A DNA stretch of 40,432 nt from Alphaproteobacteria bacterium. GTDB taxonomy: Bacteria > Pseudomonadota > Alphaproteobacteria > Rs-D84. Under the pieces are notes generated by a model. The model worked only from the letters and a program-made list of their open reading frames with translations, was not told the DNA's origin and ran no database searches. A program made the translations under genes and the position numbers. Positions 35,079-40,432 of this stretch are shown here, piece by piece. How positions within the stretch are numbered: position 1 is the first letter of the stretch; every line of letters starts with the position of its first letter. The DNA lies in contig JAFZIM010000049.1 of NCBI GenBank assembly GCA_017554365.1, positions 1 to 40,432 on the forward strand, in the 5' to 3' direction.

Positions 35079-36022
35079 CCACGTAATGCCTTTTCACATT
35101 GTTGGGCTGCTTCGGCCGCTTTCTTAATTGCACTAATTTGTGTTGCGTTAAATATCAAAGCACTTGCTGATGCAGCAGTTGCCCCCACAGACAAAACATT
35201 TGCTGTTGTATTTAAATTCTTTTCTTTTGCTTTACCTGAATCTGAATCATCATCACGAATTTTATCAGAATTTGCGATACCACTGGTTATAGTACCAGCA
35301 GCACCAAGACCCGCACCAACAATAGAAGATATTTGTGCGCCTTTGGCACGAATGTTTATTTTTGACACATCAACCGTATCCCAAGACATACATGCTGATT
35401 TAATACCCTGGGCTTCATTGACATCTTGGCCATTCATTTTTGCCTGTAATATAGAATTATTTAATTCAGATATAGATGCACGACATTCATCAATTAAAAC
35501 CTGAACATCAGAACCATTGTTTTTGCCTGCTATAATCGCACCAGCAATATTTGTAACCGTATTACCAGCCAACAAACCAGTACGCCAATTACCAAGATTC
35601 TTTGATTGTTTTGTTAATTTTTGAATTTCTGTTTGATATTCTTCTGCACGTTTTTCATCTTTGTTTGCATTGAAATAAGAATCAGACGCACTTAAAACTT
35701 CTGCTTTATTAGGCACAGAAAAATCTGTTTTTGTGCTTTCTATTTCTTTTATTCTTTGTAATTCTTTTTCAAGTGCAGCAATTTTTTTATCTTTTGATGC
35801 CTTTACAAAACCTGTAACCGTAGCACCAACCCCAAGACCAGTACCAACCGCTGTGACAGCAGTATTTATGCCGGCCAATTTTTTCATTTCACCCAATGCT
35901 TCATCAATTCCGACACAGGAATTATAAGCATTTTGCAAGGCAGAATTCAAATCAAGCAATTCAGCATGTGCCAAATTGCTTACCATAACCAATGGCAAAA
36001 ATAATTTAAATACTCCCTTCAT
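35075..36022 (-). CDS. Secreted protein with four Gly/Ala-rich hydrophobic segments
   Basis: Not recognised. With the start at 36022 it is 315 aa with a clear signal peptide (MKGVFKLFLPLVMVSNLAHA). The mature part has four short Gly/Ala-rich segments, each like a helical membrane hairpin (GINTAVTAVGTGLGVGATV; LLAGNTVTNIAGAIIAGKN; AQISSIVGAGLGAAGTITSG; TANVLSVGATAASASALIF), joined by charged coiled segments, and a few Cys. Such small hydrophobic repeats could insert in a membrane or assemble into oligomers. First gene of the large operon; its TGA overlaps the next ATG by 4 nt (ATGA). A start at 36061 is in frame but overlaps the -35 box. Confidence 0.8.
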   Translation of the reverse strand: MKGVFKLFLPLVMVSNLAHAELLDLNSALQNAYNSCVGIDEALGEMKKLAGINTAVTAVGTGLGVGATVTGFVKASKDKKIAALEKELQRIKEIESTKTDFSVPNKAEVLSASDSYFNANKDEKRAEEYQTEIQKLTKQSKNLGNWRTGLLAGNTVTNIAGAIIAGKNNGSDVQVLIDECRASISELNNSILQAKMNGQDVNEAQGIKSACMSWDTVDVSKINIRAKGAQISSIVGAGLGAAGTITSGIANSDKIRDDDSDSGKAKEKNLNTTANVLSVGATAASASALIFNATQISAIKKAAEAAQQCEKALRG

Positions 36023-36032
36023 AATCAGGAAT

Positions 36033-36061
36033 ATTATACCATTTTTTAAACCTTGATTCAA
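36033..36061 (-). promoter_or_regulatory. Promoter of the large secreted-protein operon
   Basis: On the minus strand TTGAAT (36061-36056), 17-nt spacer, consensus TATAAT (36038-36033). The predicted start is about 36026, 4 nt before the ATG at 36022, with no ribosome site, so near-leaderless. Confidence 0.65.
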
Positions 36062-36084
36062 GACCCTAAAAAAGCATTTTTTTC

Positions 36085-36114
36085 TTGAATAAAACAGGAT
36101 TTTTTGTTTATCAT
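36085..36114 (+). promoter_or_regulatory. Promoter of the DUF5662 gene
   Basis: TTGAAT (36085-36090), 18-nt spacer, TATCAT (36109-36114), divergent from the large operon. AGGAAG (36128-36133) precedes the ATG at 36139. The transcript probably includes tRNA-Glu. Confidence 0.5.
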
Positions 36115-36138
36115 TCCCGAAGAAAAAAGGAAGTAAAT

Positions 36139-36672
36139 ATGAATATTTTGATGGGTGATATTTTTGATTTTTATGAATTACGTATATCGTGCCATATAAA
36201 ATCTATGAATTATTTTGCAGATATTTTGGGTTATCATTTCCCAGAACATGACAGGGACAAAGTTGTTGAACCAATCAGAACTGGATATGCGTATGTATTT
36301 TATAATACTTATCATAAAAATTTTCATTTAACCCCAGAACACGAAGCCCTTTGCAAAGATGCAAGACGTTTACATCACGAACACGCATCACATCATATTC
36401 AGGCATACAATAATGTTTCAGAAATCCCTGATATTTGTATTTATGAAATGATTGCAGATTGGTCGTCTGCAAATTTTGAACAGATGAATATTATAAAAGA
36501 CAAAGACGCCATATCAATTGAAGAATGGTTTGATAAAAATATGTCTTCGTTGGGTTGGACAGAACATCAACTTGAAATCATAAAAAATTCTTTTGAAAAG
36601 ATAGCCAAAACCACAGACGAAGAAACCATAACAAAGATATGGCTGCCATTACTTGAAAAAGCAGATTTATAA
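36139..36672 (+). CDS. DUF5662-family protein
   Basis: 177 aa, soluble. The His/Asp pattern is that of DUF5662 proteins: ISCHIKSMNYFADILG, then EHDRDKVVEP, HLTPEHEALC, RRLHHEHASHHIQAY and an EMIADWSSANFEQ block. Clustered His and Asp residues suggest metal binding, comparable to HD-type hydrolases, but no activity is known for the family. An upstream in-frame ATG at 36085 lies within the -35 element and lacks a ribosome site, so 36139 is chosen. tRNA-Glu follows 24 nt later. Confidence 0.75.
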   Translation: MNILMGDIFDFYELRISCHIKSMNYFADILGYHFPEHDRDKVVEPIRTGYAYVFYNTYHKNFHLTPEHEALCKDARRLHHEHASHHIQAYNNVSEIPDICIYEMIADWSSANFEQMNIIKDKDAISIEEWFDKNMSSLGWTEHQLEIIKNSFEKIAKTTDEETITKIWLPLLEKADL

Positions 36673-36696
36673 TATTAAAATTTGCTTTGTATCTTT

Positions 36697-36771
36697 GGTC
36701 CCATCGTCTAAAGGTTAGGACACCAGATTCTCATTCTGACAATATGGGTTCAATTCCCATTGGGACTGCCA
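36697..36771 (+). tRNA. tRNA-Glu (anticodon CTC)
   Basis: 75-nt cloverleaf. Acceptor GGTCCCA (36697-36703) pairs with TGGGACT (36761-36767), anticodon stem CCAGA / TCTGA with loop TTCTCAT (anticodon CTC, pairing with GAG), T arm ATGGG-TTCAATT-CCCAT, encoded GCCA end. First acceptor pair is G-T. Confidence 0.85.
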
Positions 36772-36797
36772 AAATAAAATACCGAATGACACGTTTT

Positions 36798-37340
36798 TTA
36801 TAACACTTTTTCTAAAATATAATTATTCAGCCATTGGCCGTCTATGAATGCAACATTATGTTTTATTCCAATTATGTTATATCCTGCCTTTATCAAATTT
36901 CCCAATGAACGAATATTTGTATGATAAACTTCGGCTTCTAATCTTTGAACACCATTTTCACGCGCCCATTTTATGATATATTTTTTGAACTGACTTCCCA
37001 AACCATTGGAAAGATATTTATCAAGAATAATCGTGCCAGTAATTCCTGTCCGTCCCTGTAAATAAGGATTATCAACACCAACACGTGTTATTGTTGATTC
37101 GCCTATTAATTCATCGCCGTCCCAAGCCCCCAAGAATAAATTATTTGGGTTGTTATATAATGCGATTGATTTTTCTTTATCTTTTTTTGGCTGCCCTGGA
37201 TATTGGGTTGTAAATTTAGCCCCTTTGCCCTTTACAAATTTATCAAAAAATTTCATCATCGCATCATAATCTGTTCCACGTACACGACGAATTGTAATGA
37301 TTTTACCATTTTTTAATTTGAATTTAACACTGCGATTCAT
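36798..37340 (-). CDS. GNAT-family acetyltransferase
   Basis: 180 aa. Seen: N-terminal LKNGKIITIRRVRGTDYDAMMKF, the strand FLGAWDGDELIGESTITR, acetyl-CoA loop TGTIILDKYLSNGLGSQFKKYIIKWA and the C-terminal RLEAEVYHTNIRSLGNLIKAGYNIIGI. Substrate unknown. AAGGGG lies before the ATG at 37340. Transcribed alone on the minus strand, divergent from the lysozyme gene, and ends 26 nt from tRNA-Glu. Confidence 0.88.
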   Translation of the reverse strand: MNRSVKFKLKNGKIITIRRVRGTDYDAMMKFFDKFVKGKGAKFTTQYPGQPKKDKEKSIALYNNPNNLFLGAWDGDELIGESTITRVGVDNPYLQGRTGITGTIILDKYLSNGLGSQFKKYIIKWARENGVQRLEAEVYHTNIRSLGNLIKAGYNIIGIKHNVAFIDGQWLNNYILEKVL

Positions 37341-37409
37341 TTACATTCCCCTTAATCATCTTATTGGTTATTATACCACGAAAATATCTATTCCTCAAAT
37401 TTATTCACA

Positions 37410-37438
37410 TTGATTTTTTTGGTGTTTTATGATATAAT
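37410..37438 (+). promoter_or_regulatory. Consensus promoter upstream of the lysozyme gene
   Basis: TTGATT (37410-37415), 17-nt spacer, TATAAT (37433-37438), predicted start about 37445. A terminator hairpin lies between this start and the gene. Confidence 0.7.
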
Positions 37439-37453
37439 TGAATCACTTTGATA

Positions 37454-37479
37454 GACGACAATTTGTCGTCTTTTTTTTA
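37454..37479 (+). terminator. Leader terminator (possible attenuator) before the lysozyme gene
   Basis: Perfect stem GACGACA (37454-37460) / TGTCGTC (37464-37470) followed by eight T (37471-37478). It lies about 10 nt after the promoter's start site and 25 nt before the ATG at 37504. No upstream plus-strand gene needs this terminator. Confidence 0.85.
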
Positions 37480-37503
37480 TTTTTATAACAAAGGATTTTT
37501 TCA

Positions 37504-38007
37504 ATGCAAATAAGTGATAAAGGAATAGAATTTCTAAAAACTATGGAAGGTTGTATAAAAATAAATGATATTCATATTATTTACGATGATAAAAATGGAA
37601 AACCTGTGAATTTAAATGAACCTTTGCCAAATGGCGCAACAATCGGTTATGGACATTTAATAAAACCAAATGAAGATTTTAGAAATGGAATTACTGAATC
37701 TGAAGCCATCAATTTATTAAAACAAGATATATCAACCACAGAACTATTTATAAAAAATAATATAACAACAATATTAAATCAAAACCAATATGATGCATTG
37801 GTATCTTTGGTATATAATATCGGCGCAAAAAATTTTATAAATTCAAGCGTGATTAAATACATAAATAATCGTAATTTTTATAATCAAAAATACCCCGATT
37901 TAGAACACGCATGGAAAGCATGGAATCAATATCGTGGAAAACAAATCCAAGGATTGATAAATCGCAGAAACAAAGAATGGAATTTATATAAAAATTGTAT
38001 ATATTAA
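37504..38007 (+). CDS. GH24-family lysozyme (T4-type endolysin)
   Basis: Muramidase of 167 aa hydrolysing peptidoglycan. Seen: catalytic Glu15 in LKTMEGC, Asp28/Asp29 in YDDKNGK, then ATIGYGH (45-51), and later NQYDALVSLVYNIGAKNF and WNQYRGKQIQGLINRR, the usual GH24 landmarks. No signal peptide or membrane anchor is visible, which in phages requires a holin; no holin or other phage gene lies nearby. AAAGGA precedes the ATG at good spacing. It may be a domesticated endolysin, controlled by the terminator in its leader. Confidence 0.88.
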   Translation: MQISDKGIEFLKTMEGCIKINDIHIIYDDKNGKPVNLNEPLPNGATIGYGHLIKPNEDFRNGITESEAINLLKQDISTTELFIKNNITTILNQNQYDALVSLVYNIGAKNFINSSVIKYINNRNFYNQKYPDLEHAWKAWNQYRGKQIQGLINRRNKEWNLYKNCIY

Positions 38008-38019
38008 ATTCATAAAAAA

Positions 38020-38043
38020 ACACCGGTATTTACCGGCTTTTTC
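38020..38043 (+). terminator. Terminator of the lysozyme gene
   Basis: CCGGTA (38023-38028) / TACCGG (38031-38036) with a very short loop, then CTTTTT. Confidence 0.8.
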
Positions 38044-38090
38044 GTTATATTTTTTATCTTTGTTCAAGTAATTTTTTAAATAATACAAAA

Positions 38091-38115
38091 AGACCGGCAT
38101 TTGCCGGCCTTTTTG
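38091..38115. terminator. Terminator between lysozyme and merR
   Basis: CCGGCA (38094-38099) / TGCCGG (38102-38107) with A/T flanks on both strands; probably ends the gyrA-merR transcript on the minus strand. Confidence 0.75.
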
Positions 38116-38132
38116 TTAATTTTTTATATTAT

Positions 38133-38507
38133 TTATTCAAGAATCATTTTGGCCTGTTTTAACAAATTTATTGCGATATCTATGCTGTCTTGATTAACTG
38201 CTGTTTTTTCAATTTTTGGTTGTTCAACAATCTTCGTTTTTTGTTCTGTAATTTCTTTACTAAAATCGCCATTATGTAAAATCTTTTTTACACCTGCTAT
38301 CGTCATACCTTTGTCATAAAGCAAAGATTTTATTGTTTCCAATTTTGTAATTGTTTCCTGACGATAATAACGACGACCACCAGACCCAGTTGTTGGACGA
38401 ATCGCATTTGCAAATTGTTTTTCCCAATAACGCAAAGTATGTGCAGGCACATTCAGTTTTTTAGCAACCTGATTAATAGGAACAAAATATTCACCATTAT
38501 TTTCCAT
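38133..38507 (-). CDS. MerR-type HTH transcriptional regulator
   Basis: 124 aa. The winged-helix MerR DNA-binding domain is clear: NQVAKKLNVPAHTLRYWEKQF, GGRRYYRQETITKLETIKSLL and KGMTIAGVKKIL (residues about 10-75). The C-terminal part is short and Lys-rich, without a recognisable ligand pocket or metal Cys, like the CarA/HonC-like MerR proteins often found near ihfA in alphaproteobacteria. It starts 20 nt after the gyrA stop on the same strand, so the two are probably cotranscribed. Target genes unknown. Confidence 0.85.
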   Translation of the reverse strand: MENNGEYFVPINQVAKKLNVPAHTLRYWEKQFANAIRPTTGSGGRRYYRQETITKLETIKSLLYDKGMTIAGVKKILHNGDFSKEITEQKTKIVEQPKIEKTAVNQDSIDIAINLLKQAKMILE

Positions 38508-38527
38508 ACCTGCACACCCTTAGATTT

Positions 38528-40432
38528 TTATTCTGCGTTTTCGTTATTATCTGTGGTTGTTTCTTCTGTGAAAACACTATCTCCAGATACGTTTTCTGTT
38601 GTTTCGTTTTCAACTGCTGGTGTTTCTTCTTCTGCTTCTTCATGGTCAATAGAAATAGCAGAAACAACCTTTTCATTTTCAGCTGTTTTGAATAATGTTA
38701 CACCGGCTGTTGAACGACCTGCGATACGAACATCTTTCACAGGTGTTCTTATGATTTTACCTCCGTTTGTCACCATCATGATATCTTGGTCATCGCTTAC
38801 TGGGAATGAACCAGCAACCGCAGTGTTTTTACCACCTAATTTAATATTGGTAAATCCATTACCACCACGATGTGTCAAACGATATTCATAAGAAGATGTA
38901 CGTTTTCCAAATCCATTTTCAGATATAGTCAAAATGAATTCTTCTTTTAATGCCATCTTTGCCATTTGTTCGTCAGACAATACCAATGTTGTATTTTCTT
39001 CTTCGGCATCTGCTTCTTCTTCGATACCTGTGGCAGCACGACGCAAAGCACGACTTTGTTTTACATACGCTGCACGAACGACAGAATCAGATTCACCATG
39101 ATTCAACATAGCCATACCAATTACATAATCATCTTTCTGTAATGATATACCGCGAACACCGGTTGAATTACGTCCTGCAAAGACACGAATTTCTGGAACT
39201 GCAAATCTTATGCAACGACCACGATATGTTGACAAGAACACATCTTGGTTTTCATTACATGGCAATACTGAAATCAAAGAATCGCCTTCGTCTAATTTCA
39301 TAGCAATCTTTCCATTTGCACGGATAGAATCAAAATCAGACATACGATTTCTGCGGATTGTTCCAGATGCTGTTGCGAACATCAAGAAATGTTCAACACC
39401 AGATTCTTGAACGCGTTTCACTTCGTCTTCTGGAACTGGTAATATTGCAGTTATTGTTTCACCTTCGGTCAAAGGTAATAAATTAACCAATGGACGTCCT
39501 TTGCCTGATGCAGATGCTTCTGGCAATTTATATGTTTTCAATTTATAACATAATCCTTTGGACGAGAAGAACAACAATGGTGTATGAGTATTTGCAACAA
39601 ATACATTTACAACATAATCATCTTCTTTGGTTGTCATCGCATTACGTCCTTTGCCACCGCGTTTTTGTGCGCGATATGTATCCAGCGCAACACGTTTGAT
39701 ATAACCTGTATTAGAAACTGTCACAACCATATCTTCACGAGCAATCAAATCTTCTATATCAATATCAATTTCTGCATCAGAAATTTCTGTTCTTCTGGCC
39801 TGAGACCAATTATCACGAACAGATGTTGTTTCATCTCTGATAATTTGAACGATACGTTCATGACTGCTTAATATAGCCAACAAATCTTTAATAACGGCAC
39901 CCAAATCAGTCAAATCGTTATGTATTTTATCACGTTCAAGACCTGTTAAACGATGCAACTGCAATTCAAGAATTGCTTTTGCTTGGTCTTCGGACATATA
40001 AAACATTCCGTCTTTGTATTCTGTATTTGGATCATCAATCAATTCAATATAAGATTGAATATCAGATGCAGGCCAACCACGTGAAATCAATGCTGTGCGT
40101 GCATCATCTGGATTTGCTGATTCTTTGATTAATTTGATAACTTCGTCCAAATTACCGCAAGCCACAGACAATCCCAACAAAGTATGTGCACGATTACGTG
40201 CTTTGTTTAAATCAAATATTGTTCTGCGACGAATAACTTCTTCACGGAATTCGATAAATGCATCTAAAACACTTCTGATTGTGAATAACATTGGACGACC
40301 ACGATTCAAAGCCATCATATTCACAGGGAAATTAGATTGTATTTCTGTATCTTGGAATAAATGATTTAATACAACTTCTGGCATAGTGTCGCGTTTCAAT
40401 TCAATTACGACACGTAAACCTTCTTTTGAAGA
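38528..40432 (-). CDS. gyrA: DNA gyrase subunit A, C-terminal two thirds (cut by window edge)
   Basis: Gyrase A breaks and rejoins DNA while introducing negative supercoils. The window begins inside the protein with GLRVVIELKRD, the core that follows the catalytic Tyr domain (outside the window). Seen next: the tower/coiled-coil region with NKARNRAHTLLGL, then the C-terminal beta-pinwheel with repeated blades and the GyrA-box AQKRGGKG, and an acidic tail. About 634 residues are present of an expected 880-930. Reading continues in frame past 40399 to the right edge. Confidence 0.95.
   Translation of the reverse strand, partial: SSKEGLRVVIELKRDTMPEVVLNHLFQDTEIQSNFPVNMMALNRGRPMLFTIRSVLDAFIEFREEVIRRRTIFDLNKARNRAHTLLGLSVACGNLDEVIKLIKESANPDDARTALISRGWPASDIQSYIELIDDPNTEYKDGMFYMSEDQAKAILELQLHRLTGLERDKIHNDLTDLGAVIKDLLAILSSHERIVQIIRDETTSVRDNWSQARRTEISDAEIDIDIEDLIAREDMVVTVSNTGYIKRVALDTYRAQKRGGKGRNAMTTKEDDYVVNVFVANTHTPLLFFSSKGLCYKLKTYKLPEASASGKGRPLVNLLPLTEGETITAILPVPEDEVKRVQESGVEHFLMFATASGTIRRNRMSDFDSIRANGKIAMKLDEGDSLISVLPCNENQDVFLSTYRGRCIRFAVPEIRVFAGRNSTGVRGISLQKDDYVIGMAMLNHGESDSVVRAAYVKQSRALRRAATGIEEEADAEEENTTLVLSDEQMAKMALKEEFILTISENGFGKRTSSYEYRLTHRGGNGFTNIKLGGKNTAVAGSFPVSDDQDIMMVTNGGKIIRTPVKDVRIAGRSTAGVTLFKTAENEKVVSAISIDHEEAEEETPAVENETTENVSGDSVFTEETTTDNNENAE

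Noticed and set aside
36085..36138. Upstream ATG of the DUF5662 gene
   Set aside because: It overlaps the -35 element and lacks a ribosome site; the ATG at 36139 has AGGAAG.

Overview
The window is strongly AT-rich and densely coded, and reads as a chromosomal segment of an uncultured alphaproteobacterium, probably host- or gut-associated. The evidence is a GapR (DUF2312) nucleoid protein, a MerR-type regulator directly behind gyrA, an alphaproteobacterial-style ComEC without a lactamase domain, and full-length housekeeping genes (rsmA, recR, pyk, pyrG, truA, fmt, def, gyrA). TGA is used as a stop codon (for example recR, overlapping rsmA), so the genetic code looks standard. No insertion sequence, integrase or CRISPR array was seen.

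Layout. Positions 1-4744 (minus strand) hold an envelope and housekeeping run: a penicillin-binding carboxypeptidase with a SPOR domain, recR, rsmA, a KefB/KefC-type antiporter and the start of lspA, which is cut by the left edge. Next come a small membrane protein (+), pyk (-), gapR plus an RNHCP zinc protein (+), pyrG (-), comEC (+), and a def-fmt-small Cys-rich ORF-truA operon (-). rmuC (+) and a HAD phosphatase (-) follow. Positions 14747-20236 are a marR-tolC-adaptor-RND efflux operon with its own promoter and a perfect palindromic operator. From 20296 to 31094 the content is accessory: an ART-like protein, tRNA-Gln, a CE-clan/YopJ-like candidate with a HAD phosphatase, a histidine phosphatase, an ABC-F protein, a GT8 glycosyltransferase divergent from a small kinase, an acetyltransferase and several unknowns.

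Positions 29898-36061 (minus strand) hold the least familiar unit. One good promoter drives a secreted 315-aa protein with Gly/Ala-rich hydrophobic segments. It overlaps by 4 nt a 1303-aa secreted Cys-rich protein with a central membrane segment and a degenerate C-terminal J-like domain. A Lys-rich 276-aa protein and a gene broken by one frameshift follow. To the right lie a DUF5662 protein with tRNA-Glu(CTC), an acetyltransferase, a lone GH24 lysozyme with a promoter-terminator-gene leader, a MerR regulator and the C-terminal two thirds of gyrA, cut by the right edge.

Two themes cut across the window. Several genes lacking a Shine-Dalgarno sequence have promoter-like elements whose predicted transcription start lies 0-4 nt before the ATG, suggesting leaderless mRNAs. 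The efflux operon is unusual in both membrane parts: its RND pump lacks the canonical Asp-Asp/Lys proton relay and its adaptor is reduced to a fragment. Function calls come from reading motifs by eye; no database search was possible.
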